A stretch of 64,000 bases of DNA from JAISGQ01 sp045604965 (GTDB taxonomy: Bacteria; Bacillota; Clostridia; Oscillospirales; Acutalibacteraceae), in contig JAZUPB010000041.1 in NCBI GenBank assembly GCA_045604965.1, positions 1 to 64,000 of the forward strand. Reading direction: 5' to 3'. The translations under genes and the position numbers were made by a program. The notes under the pieces were generated by a model. The model ran no database searches, was not told the origin of the DNA, and was given only the letters and a program-made list of their open reading frames with translations. Of the stretch, positions 36,098 to 43,427 are shown piece by piece. Each line of letters starts with the position of its first letter. Position 1 is the stretch's first letter.

Positions 36098-37158
36098 TAC
36101 TGAACACCTCCTGCAAGATTTTTGATCTGTTCAAGAATTTCCTTCGGAGTAGGAATGATACCGCCGGTTCTGCCGAAGAAGGAAACGGGTACACGGCCGT
36201 TGGCGATGAGCTTAACATCATCCACCATCTGACCCATACTCATTTCAACAGTAAGAATATGCTTTGCAGTATTGCAAACAGCATCAACAGCCTTCTCGGG
36301 GAACGGCCAAAGAGTGATGGGACGGACTAAACCCGCCTTGATTCCCATCTCACGAGCGCTGTTGACAGCACTGCGTGCAACTCTGGAAGATGCACCGTAA
36401 GCAACAACTACAATATCAGCATCTTCTGTCATATAGCTCTCAGCCATCTGATGATTTGCCTTGATCTCATCGTATTTCTTATATCTCTCAATGATAAGTC
36501 TCTCAAGTTCATCAGGCTGGATATAAAGAGAATTTATTATGTTCTTGGGTCTTGCGTTCTTGTGACCATTAGTTGCCCAAGTCTTTTCGGGGAGTTCGAT
36601 ATTTGTCTCCTTGATCTCAACAGGCTCCATCATCTGACCGAGCATACCGTCTGCAAGGATCATAGCCGGCATTCTGTATTTATCAGCAAGATCGAATGCA
36701 CCTGCAACTAGATCAACCATTTCCTGAACGGTGGAGGGAGCAAATACGAGAACCTGGAAGTCACCGTGACCGTTAGCTTTGGTTGCCTGCCAGTAGTCAG
36801 CCTGAGAAGGCTGAATGCCGCCGAGACCGGGGCCTCCGCGCTGAACGTTGATGATAAGACAGGGCAAATCTGCACCTGCAAGATAAGATATACCTTCACT
36901 CTTAAGGCTTATTCCGGGCGAAGAGGATGATGTCATCGCACGAACGCCTGCTGAAGCAGCACCGTATACCATATTGATTGCTGCAACTTCAGATTCTGCC
37001 TGTAAATATGTACCGCCGATCTTGGGCATACGCTTAGCCATATAAGCGGCAAGCTCAGTCTGCGGGGTGATAGGATAACCGAAGAAATGTCTGCATCCTG
37101 CCTGAATAGCAGCCTCAGCAAGAGCTTCGTTACCCTTCATCAGAACTTTGTCTGCCAT
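36097..37158 (-). CDS. korA: 2-oxoacid:ferredoxin oxidoreductase, alpha subunit
   Basis: The 353-residue alpha subunit carries the pyrimidine-binding and transketolase-like domains. It shows GNEALAEAAIQAGCRHFFGYPITPQTE split over the first 30 residues, MTSSSSPGISLKSEGISYLAG, VNVQRGGPGLG-type IINVQRGGPGLGG and QADYWQATKANGHGD. It is a single-chain alpha without the fused gamma domain, in agreement with the separate korC. It starts 20 nt after the ferredoxin gene. Confidence 0.95.
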   Translation of the reverse strand: MADKVLMKGNEALAEAAIQAGCRHFFGYPITPQTELAAYMAKRMPKIGGTYLQAESEVAAINMVYGAASAGVRAMTSSSSPGISLKSEGISYLAGADLPCLIINVQRGGPGLGGIQPSQADYWQATKANGHGDFQVLVFAPSTVQEMVDLVAGAFDLADKYRMPAMILADGMLGQMMEPVEIKETNIELPEKTWATNGHKNARPKNIINSLYIQPDELERLIIERYKKYDEIKANHQMAESYMTEDADIVVVAYGASSRVARSAVNSAREMGIKAGLVRPITLWPFPEKAVDAVCNTAKHILTVEMSMGQMVDDVKLIANGRVPVSFFGRTGGIIPTPKEILEQIKNLAGGVQ

Positions 37159-37178
37159 TGTTTATTCTTCCTTTCCTG

Positions 37179-37385
37179 CTATCTCTCTACTGTAATCGCT
37201 ACATCAGGGCACATCATTGCGCACATTGCGCATCCGATGCACTGCTCAGGAGCGGTCATTTTTGCGGGGTGATAACCCTTTGCATTGATAACTTCCTTAT
37301 CAAGAGCAATAATCTTCTTCGGGCAAGCATAAACGCAAAGCTCACAGCCCTTGCAAACTGCCTGATTGACTGTAATTCCGGGCAT
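37179..37385 (-). CDS. korD: Ferredoxin-like 4Fe-4S subunit
   Basis: A 68-residue protein with two cluster motifs, CKGCELCVYACP and CIGCAMCAMMCP, the dicluster delta subunit of the oxidoreductase. It passes electrons from the thiamine site to soluble ferredoxin. The ATG at 37385 has GGGAGG 8 nt upstream; the longer frame from 37424 would overlap the ATPase gene. Confidence 0.93.
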   Translation of the reverse strand: MPGITVNQAVCKGCELCVYACPKKIIALDKEVINAKGYHPAKMTAPEQCIGCAMCAMMCPDVAITVER

Positions 37386-37402
37386 TAACTTAACCTCCCT
37401 AT

Positions 37403-38086
37403 TTATGATTCCTCGGTCTCCCAAGGTTTTGTTACTATTATATCTATGGGATAGACATTGTCTATCTTCTTAGAAACCTCAAAAGCAAACTTCTTTTCGC
37501 AAGTAGTCATTATCATCGGTAATCCGAGTATTTTTGCAGTTTTTTCAGCATACTCAGCACCACATATTATATGCTCTGCTTCTGTCTCACCACATAAGTG
37601 TGCATTGCTGACAACAGCAGTCGCTTTCAGTCTGGATGTATATTCTATTTCACGAAGCAGCTGTGCAGATACTTCGGGATCGTTGCTCATATCACGATAC
37701 CTGTTTACAACATACAGCATCTGATAATCTATATTCATAAGCTGTCTGTTAAACCTGCCAAGCGCAGTTGATCCGTCATCATCGCCGCCAACATCGATTA
37801 TTACCGTATCGCTGCTCTCAAAAACAGAATACATTCTTGCCGGCAATGACGGAAGATCCACATTTGAATGAGCAAAATTCGGAGCAATAAGCTCTATTCC
37901 TCTTTCTGCCAGAAACTCCGGATAGTCACTTGATCTGAAGTACGGATTTACAATATCCATATCAACCAGTGTGACCTTTTCTCCTGCCCCTGCGCGTTCT
38001 GCAGCTACATTCAATGCAAAGTTTGTTTTACCGCAGCCGTAATGACCGCAAATAATTATAAATTTTCCGAGATTTGCTGTATTCAT
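37403..38086 (-). CDS. P-loop ATPase of the MinD/CobQ type, head of the kor operon
   Basis: A 227-residue cytoplasmic nucleotide-binding protein. Walker A is CGHYGCGKTNFAL near residue 13, followed by LVDMDIVNPYFRSSDYPEFL and a Walker B-like VIIDVGGDDDG. Relatives with GHYGSGKT and VDxDIVNPYFR recur immediately before korDABC genes in Clostridia. The role is not established; cluster insertion or complex maturation would fit the placement but is inference. It starts 31 nt after a strong promoter and ends 17 nt before korD. Confidence 0.82.
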   Translation of the reverse strand: MNTANLGKFIIICGHYGCGKTNFALNVAAERAGAGEKVTLVDMDIVNPYFRSSDYPEFLAERGIELIAPNFAHSNVDLPSLPARMYSVFESSDTVIIDVGGDDDGSTALGRFNRQLMNIDYQMLYVVNRYRDMSNDPEVSAQLLREIEYTSRLKATAVVSNAHLCGETEAEHIICGAEYAEKTAKILGLPMIMTTCEKKFAFEVSKKIDNVYPIDIIVTKPWETEES

Positions 38087-38116
38087 ACATCAACCGCCAT
38101 AGATTTAGTGTTAGAT

Positions 38117-38145
38117 ATTATAACACTCATTTCAAGACATTTCAA
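38117..38145 (-). promoter_or_regulatory. Sigma-A promoter of the ATPase-kor operon
   Basis: TTGAAA (38140-38145) and TATAAT (38117-38122) on the minus strand with a 17-nt spacer, 31 nt before the ATPase start. Confidence 0.82.
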
Positions 38146-38191
38146 TAAAATTCGCTATCAATTTAAATCACAAAAGCATATTCTTTTTATA

Positions 38192-39790
38192 CTACTTGCC
38201 ATATATTGCAGTCAATCGTTCTGCTATGAATTTAAAACAGGGTCCTGCGCTTGCCGTTCCTGACACAGCATCTTCTTCCAGAACGACACACACAAACTTG
38301 GGTGCATCTGCCGGGAAATATCCTGCAAACCATCCTCGAGTTATTTTCCTGCCATTTGAAATTATTCCCGTTTCCGCTGTTCCCGTTTTTGCTGCAATAG
38401 ATACATTTTTTGAAATTACATTTTTTCCCGTTCCGTAACTCATTACCGCTTCCATATATTTTTTTATCTTGCAGACGTTTTCCTTTTCAATTGCCTTATA
38501 TGATGGTTTTTTACTCCACACCCCAATAGTTTTCACATTTGAATTAACTGTTTTCTCTACTATATACGGATAAACATACTTTCCATCATTTGCAATACAG
38601 GAAATCAGCGCCGCTATCTGAACTGGATTCGCCATAAGTGACCCCTGTCCAAAAGAAAAATTAGCAAGTCCAGCAGGAAGAGAAAGTTCAGATTCGTCCG
38701 GCAGGTTACCGCTTCCTGTAAAATAATTGTTTCCCAGCTCAACTTTACGCCCGAAGCCCAATACATTCGCCTTATTCAAAAGAGTTTCGTATCCAATATT
38801 CTGTGCCAATGCAACAAAATACGTGTTGCACGAATGTGCCAATGCCTGTTCGAAGTTTATCTCGCCGTGCCCTTCTATCTTGCTGCACCCGAATCGTTTA
38901 TTTCCTACTGTAATTTCACCTTCGCAATTATGCTTGAATTCTTCATATCCATTTTCAAGAGCAGCTGCTGTTACCACCAATTTGAATACCGATCCTACAT
39001 CGTACGAGGAAAACGCTTTGTTGATCAAAGGTGATTTGTCATTGTCCAAATACTTATATATTTTATCCTGTTCAAATTCCGGTGCCGATACCGATGCAAG
39101 TATCTCTCCTGTATCCGGTTTCATTATTACTATTGCTCCAGATTCCAGATATTCATTTGCCGCTCTCTGTGCAATGAGCTGAATCGAACTGTCAATCGTA
39201 AGCACTACACCTCCACGGGAATTACTCGTCGTATCTCTGATGATTTTTTCCTTTCCAAGACTATCTCCAAGTGCATTGACCACGTATTTCATATTATATG
39301 ATCCTTCAAATTTTGTCAGAATATCATTATATGCTTTTTCAATTCCATATACTCCTTTCCCCTCATTATTAATATATCCTGTAATATGCGGTGCTATAGG
39401 CTCTGATCCATACCGTTTTTCACACTTTACAATATCTATTCCATCTGATTCCATACTACTGTCAGACACTTTCAGCACGAAAGGTCTTCTTCCCTTTATT
39501 TTTTCTTCAAGCCCTTCTAGATTCTCGCTGTTATAATATGACAAAAGCTTCGCAGCAGACTTAGGGGAAGGATTAACAATTGCTTTGTATTCCGAAGCTC
39601 CTCCTGCAATAATATTCATATTCCTGTCGTAAATTTTTCCTCTGGTCGTATATACTGTAAGTGTATATGAACTCTGCAAATCACCCGCTGCAACATATTT
39701 TTCTGAAAAAGTAACGTTCATAAGCCATCCGGTAAGCAGCACCATCAAAAAAACATACGTAGAGAAAAAAGCAACTGTCCTTCGATTCAT
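38192..39790 (-). CDS. Class B penicillin-binding protein (peptidoglycan transpeptidase)
   Basis: A 532-residue bitopic protein with an N-terminal membrane helix (residues ~5-25), a short dimerisation region and a penicillin-binding transpeptidase domain. Active-site motifs are SVFK (~266), SCN (~318) and KTGT (~466). It is shorter than SpoVD/FtsI types and has no PASTA domains, closest in size to PbpA/PBP2-type elongation enzymes, but elongation or sporulation use cannot be told. It lies after the terminator of the three-gene membrane operon and 105 nt before the ATPase-kor start. Confidence 0.92.
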   Translation of the reverse strand: MNRRTVAFFSTYVFLMVLLTGWLMNVTFSEKYVAAGDLQSSYTLTVYTTRGKIYDRNMNIIAGGASEYKAIVNPSPKSAAKLLSYYNSENLEGLEEKIKGRRPFVLKVSDSSMESDGIDIVKCEKRYGSEPIAPHITGYINNEGKGVYGIEKAYNDILTKFEGSYNMKYVVNALGDSLGKEKIIRDTTSNSRGGVVLTIDSSIQLIAQRAANEYLESGAIVIMKPDTGEILASVSAPEFEQDKIYKYLDNDKSPLINKAFSSYDVGSVFKLVVTAAALENGYEEFKHNCEGEITVGNKRFGCSKIEGHGEINFEQALAHSCNTYFVALAQNIGYETLLNKANVLGFGRKVELGNNYFTGSGNLPDESELSLPAGLANFSFGQGSLMANPVQIAALISCIANDGKYVYPYIVEKTVNSNVKTIGVWSKKPSYKAIEKENVCKIKKYMEAVMSYGTGKNVISKNVSIAAKTGTAETGIISNGRKITRGWFAGYFPADAPKFVCVVLEEDAVSGTASAGPCFKFIAERLTAIYGK

Positions 39791-39841
39791 AATTTATCAC
39801 CTCGAAAATATATTATGGGTCAAAGAAACAAGTTGTAACAC

Positions 39842-39874
39842 AAAAACAGTGCAGCATAATGCTGCACTGTTTTT
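39842..39874 (-). terminator. Terminator overlapping the stop of the 382-residue membrane protein gene
   Basis: A 16-bp near-perfect inverted repeat (AAAAACAGTGCAGCAT with its complement) ends in TTTTTG on the minus strand. The stop codon of the upstream gene lies at its edge. Confidence 0.88.
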
Positions 39875-41021
39875 AGTAATTATAAATATTATCCTCGTCA
39901 TCCTGCTGTGCATCAGAAAGTTCCCACGGCATAGCCTCAGAGGATACTGACATCATATTCAAACGATTCTCCGTTTTATAAACATATTCGCCCGTTTTTT
40001 CATTAAGGTAATAATATTTCCCGGTTCTATCGTCGTAATAATAAAAGATCCCGGTTTCTTCGTCAAGATAATCCCCGTATTCATTTGTCTTGAATTTTAT
40101 TTTTTCTTCCGGTTTATCAATTGAGTTGCCGGCTTCATTTCTATCAATACTGCCAATCCCATAATAAGATTGATTTCTCACATTTTCAGATGTCCTGCTT
40201 TTGGAAATTCTCCTGAAGTCAGATCCATCAAATGCAGAAAAATCACCTGCATCCTGGGCAAATTCAACTGTTCTTTTTTCTTTGTTTATATATGGGACCA
40301 TCTTTAGAGCTACCGAGGAAACACTAACAAGCAGCACAATATAAGCAATACGTTCTATAAATCTTGTAATAAATACCGCTTTCACTGTGGTTCCGCTCAT
40401 TCGTGATGCTAAAAAATACCATTTGATCTGAGTCGTATTAACATCGATCTCTTCTGTTATAAAGCTCCAGTTATATGTACTTTCAAAGCATCCTCTTAGG
40501 GTTGACCAAACAGATATTAATGTAAAAACTGCAAGCAAAAGCAATGCTAGACCGGAAAGTCCCAGCATCAGTCCTCCCACTGTATTTGCAGAATTACCTT
40601 TTGCTGCCGATAAAACCGATGATGCTGTAATGACTGCCGCTATTGTAAAGACAGTCTGCAGAATAATCTCTGCATCTGCTTTCAGAAATATGATCTCCAT
40701 CACACTTGCAGCTGCAATGATTATCCCGCCTATCAGAGACAATGTAAGCACCGAATTAAGTCGATTACCTCCATCTCTCGAAAAAAACAATGCACATACA
40801 GAACCGACTGCCAACAAAACAACTCCACCAGATGACGACAGCGCTATCAATACATTTCCGCCAGATACCATTGCCAACAAAGAAAATATCGTACGCGACA
40901 ATGCATAAATAAAAAGTATAAGTACACAAAGATGCACCATTGGATTTTTCAAAACCAAGCGTGCCATATACATTTCAGTATTATACTGCGTTGACTCCTC
41001 AATATATTTTCTTTGTGCCAT
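39873..41021 (-). CDS. Polytopic membrane protein with Thr-Gly/Tyr repeats at the C terminus
   Basis: Not recognised. The 382-residue protein has a cytoplasmic-looking start, about seven membrane segments (residues ~30-260) and a soluble tail of ~110 residues. The tail contains three consecutive repeats of about 12 residues with the pattern acidic-X-X-Thr-Gly-X-Tyr/Phe-X-Tyr (ETGIFYYYD, RTGKYYYLN, KTGEYVYKT), encoded at about 39968-40066. Such Tyr-rich turns resemble WW/OCRE-like binding repeats. It is the last gene of a three-gene operon, 20 nt after the 499-residue protein, and the ATG is preceded by GAGGG. Confidence 0.8.
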   Translation of the reverse strand: MAQRKYIEESTQYNTEMYMARLVLKNPMVHLCVLILFIYALSRTIFSLLAMVSGGNVLIALSSSGGVVLLAVGSVCALFFSRDGGNRLNSVLTLSLIGGIIIAAASVMEIIFLKADAEIILQTVFTIAAVITASSVLSAAKGNSANTVGGLMLGLSGLALLLLAVFTLISVWSTLRGCFESTYNWSFITEEIDVNTTQIKWYFLASRMSGTTVKAVFITRFIERIAYIVLLVSVSSVALKMVPYINKEKRTVEFAQDAGDFSAFDGSDFRRISKSRTSENVRNQSYYGIGSIDRNEAGNSIDKPEEKIKFKTNEYGDYLDEETGIFYYYDDRTGKYYYLNEKTGEYVYKTENRLNMMSVSSEAMPWELSDAQQDDEDNIYNY

Positions 41022-41040
41022 TACTGTATACCCTCACTAT

Positions 41041-42540
41041 TTAATGCTTTTTTCTTTGATTCTGGTTCTGATTAGGTCGTACAGGTCTCTGAGGTGTATT
41101 TCCTCTATTCTGATTTACACCCGGCTGTACTCTGTTTTGAACATTTTGCCTCTGCTGATTATTATTTTGTACCGGTCTACCCTGATTGGACCTTTGCTGG
41201 GCATTATTCTGTACCGGTCTGTTTTGATTGGGTCTCTGCTGAACTTTGGCCTGTGCAGGTTTATTTTGATTGGGTCTTTGCTGAACATTGCCCTGCACAG
41301 TTCTGTTGTTTACCGGTTTTTGCTGTCTATTACCCTGCTGATTATCCTGTTTTCTTTCTGTCTGAGCATATGGATCAAAATCCATTACAGGCATTTTTTG
41401 CTTTGGCTCGGCATTTGATTTATTCTGGTTTGCAGCATCTGCTGCAACAGAGTTCTCATCTTCTTTTATCGCTTTCTCAACAGCCTCAGAAACAGCTTTT
41501 CTCAGCTTTTCATCCTTAATCTTGCTTTCTTTTGTTTTAACAATATTTTCTGTGATAATCTGCTGAGGATATACATTTTCTGATGAAACTTCACTCTTTT
41601 TATCATTTGCAGGAGTTACTGTATTTTTTTCTGTACCTGCTATTTTTCCTGCCGTCAATGCCTGCTGCACTGCTGTATCAGCCTCAATTGCTGCTACTGT
41701 TGCTGCAGCTGCAGCTGCCTTTGCCTTACTGTTTTTAAGTCTTCTGCTTTCGCCTTTTTCTTCAGATTCCTTGGACTTGTCTGTATACGAAATCTGATAT
41801 CTCCTGTCGCGAATTGCAGCATCAACTTCTCCAAAGACTTCTGCAGTCACAGTACGTGCCTTGATCAGCACAATCCACACACACAAATAAGCAATAGGAG
41901 CTATACACAATCTAAGCAAATCACAGAACGAGGCGGTAAAATACTCATCGCCAATTTCACCTATCCAGAATCTAGCTATAATATACATCAGAGGCATAAG
42001 TGACGTAAAAATCATACCTACAATTGCAAGATTCTTAAGTGATTTTATATATATACGCCTTATCATATTGCGAGAAATTACATTTATAATAAAGCAGCAC
42101 GTTAATATGGATACAAATGCAACAACCATATATACAGTGTAAAACGCTAGTATACCAAATGGCACTTCGCTTCTGTTTACAATGCAGTACATTGCTCTGT
42201 AAATAATATAATAACAAAGCAAAACATCGTATGCCAAACGGCAATAACCCAAAATAATCAGCGGCTTCTCCCTGAGCACAGGTATACTTGAACCGCACTC
42301 AAGAAAATATGCGTAAAATACGACTACAACAAATAAAAGGCTGACAATAAGATCGATAGATACCAGTGCTGATGTCAGCGAGCTCATTGCAATTCCGCTT
42401 TTACCTGTTAATTTCATAACATCGGCAACAGCCATTATTATTCCGTAAAGAATAACGCCTATAACGTAAATTGAACTTCTTTTAAGACAGCTAGTCAGAA
42501 ATACTTTTCCATCAAGTCCGACTTGTCTGTTATTTCTCAT
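41041..42540 (-). CDS. Polytopic membrane protein with Gln/Asn/Pro-rich repeat tail
   Basis: Not recognised. The 499-residue protein has six or seven membrane segments in residues ~15-225, then an Ala-rich helical stretch (KAKAAAAAATVAAIEADTA), a charged region and a low-complexity tail. The tail (residues ~412-465) is a tandem array of about 14-residue units of the form NRPVQNNAQQRSNQ, ending in a Lys/His-basic tip. The tail should be cytoplasmic if the loop charges follow the positive-inside rule. It starts 22 nt after the 172-residue gene with only a weak ribosome site (GGGG). Confidence 0.78.
   Translation of the reverse strand: MRNNRQVGLDGKVFLTSCLKRSSIYVIGVILYGIIMAVADVMKLTGKSGIAMSSLTSALVSIDLIVSLLFVVVVFYAYFLECGSSIPVLREKPLIILGYCRLAYDVLLCYYIIYRAMYCIVNRSEVPFGILAFYTVYMVVAFVSILTCCFIINVISRNMIRRIYIKSLKNLAIVGMIFTSLMPLMYIIARFWIGEIGDEYFTASFCDLLRLCIAPIAYLCVWIVLIKARTVTAEVFGEVDAAIRDRRYQISYTDKSKESEEKGESRRLKNSKAKAAAAAATVAAIEADTAVQQALTAGKIAGTEKNTVTPANDKKSEVSSENVYPQQIITENIVKTKESKIKDEKLRKAVSEAVEKAIKEDENSVAADAANQNKSNAEPKQKMPVMDFDPYAQTERKQDNQQGNRQQKPVNNRTVQGNVQQRPNQNKPAQAKVQQRPNQNRPVQNNAQQRSNQGRPVQNNNQQRQNVQNRVQPGVNQNRGNTPQRPVRPNQNQNQRKKH
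41146..41307. repeat. In-frame 42-nt tandem repeats coding the Gln/Asn/Pro tail
   Basis: About four degenerate copies of a 42-nt unit coding 14 residues (NRTVQGNVQQRPNQ, NKPAQAKVQQRPNQ, NRPVQNNAQQRSNQ, then a shorter GRPVQNNNQQRQ). All copies keep the frame. Confidence 0.75.
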
Positions 42541-42562
42541 AAAGCTTTGCCCCGTTTCTGAA

Positions 42563-43081
42563 TTATCTGTTGTTTTTCCTGCGGGAATCTGAAATTATTG
42601 TTTCTATTTCCAGGTCATTCGATAAGTCTATATTATCTGGTTCTTTAACTGGCTCAGAATAATAATTGACTGCCCTATTATACGGATCATCTTTCTTTTT
42701 TTTTACTTCTACAGTTATTGCATTTTTTTGGATTTCCCGTTCCTTGTCGTTCTGTTCTATTTCACTTACCATATTCAGCAGTTGTTCGTTCAATCCGTTA
42801 ACAACCTGTATAGAGTCTTCAGTCTGTTCTTTTTCATCTTCTATATTTTCCTGCAAAGCTGTTTCTTCGTCAACTATTTCAACTATGGTCGAATACATTT
42901 CGCCCAATGCCTTTTGCATTGCAGGAAATGTCATAGGATCAGGTTTTTCATTTTTTTCTTTTATTTTTGGACTTGACTTATGAGCATATCGCTGTTCTAA
43001 AACACTCGCAAGAAGCTGAGCAGGGGTTGATGCCGAAGAATTTCTCGGGTATGTATTTTTTATGTTTTCTCTATCTCCCAC
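42563..43081 (-). CDS. Small charged coiled-coil protein, function unknown
   Basis: Not recognised. The 172-residue soluble protein has no membrane segment. A disordered start rich in Ser/Ala/Lys leads into a helical, probably coiled-coil middle (residues ~50-115, with MQKALGEMYSTIVEIVDEE) and an acidic end. The GTG start at 43081 has AAGGAGG 7 nt upstream; an overlapping ATG is in another frame. It is the first gene of a three-gene operon with two membrane proteins and could be their cytoplasmic partner; that is inference. Confidence 0.72.
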   Translation of the reverse strand: MGDRENIKNTYPRNSSASTPAQLLASVLEQRYAHKSSPKIKEKNEKPDPMTFPAMQKALGEMYSTIVEIVDEETALQENIEDEKEQTEDSIQVVNGLNEQLLNMVSEIEQNDKEREIQKNAITVEVKKKKDDPYNRAVNYYSEPVKEPDNIDLSNDLEIETIISDSRRKNNR

Positions 43082-43131
43082 ATCAATGCCTCCTTATACA
43101 ATAAAACCTATTTTCAAGTATATATATTTAT

Positions 43132-43191
43132 TTAAACAAAAACTAAAAATGCTATTAACAATATAAAAATTTTTACGTTAATAACCTCCAA
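43132..43191 (-). CDS. Possible 19-residue hydrophobic leader peptide
   Basis: Within the 5' leader of the three-gene operon a TTG at 43191, 5 nt after GAGG, opens a 19-codon frame reading MEVINVKIFILLIAFLVFV and a TAA stop. It is strongly hydrophobic, like small membrane or leader peptides. In AT-rich DNA such a frame can arise by chance, so this is tentative. Confidence 0.25.
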   Translation of the reverse strand: MEVINVKIFILLIAFLVFV

Positions 43192-43228
43192 TATTCCTCA
43201 AGCAACATTTGGAGTCTACAATAAATTT

Positions 43229-43256
43229 ATTATACCATATATAGATTTGATGTCAA
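43229..43256 (-). promoter_or_regulatory. Near-consensus sigma-A promoter of the three-gene membrane operon
   Basis: TTGACA (43251-43256) and TATAAT (43229-43234) on the minus strand, both perfect, with a 16-nt spacer containing a TG just before the -10. High constitutive strength is expected. Confidence 0.87.
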
Positions 43257-43384
43257 TTATTAATCAAAAATTGGCTTAATAAATACGGTTTCAGCAATTT
43301 TCTCTTATCTTCATACCGGTAATATTCTCTTTTCACAAGCCCTCTTAAGCACTTATACTCACCGCATCATTATTTTTAAAGTAT

Positions 43385-43420
43385 TAACTCCGCCTATTGA
43401 AATTTCAAAAGGCGGAGTTA
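43385..43420 (-). terminator. Terminator after proS
   Basis: An 11-bp stem (TAACTCCGCCT with its complement) has an inner TTGAAA/TTTCAA extension. It lies 7 nt after the proS stop. The minus-strand tail is TTAATACTTT, a weak U-tract. Confidence 0.75.
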
Positions 43421-43427
43421 TTTTCAA

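Larger units (their letters stand above)
43082..43427. other. 346-nt intergenic region: proS terminator, operon promoter and leader
   Basis: It holds, from right to left, the proS terminator at 43385-43420, an unassigned AT-rich stretch at about 43260-43380, a strong minus-strand promoter at 43229-43256, and a ~140-nt leader with the possible hydrophobic short frame. The leader also has a TATTAAC/GTTAATA inverted repeat around an A5T5 core. Confidence 0.7.

Noticed and set aside
41146..41307. Possible CRISPR-like array
   Set aside because: The repeats are degenerate, in frame, have no unique spacers and code a protein tail.
43260..43380. Possible small RNA or short gene between proS and the membrane operon
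   Set aside because: AT-rich sequence with no promoter-terminator pair or frame that can be supported.
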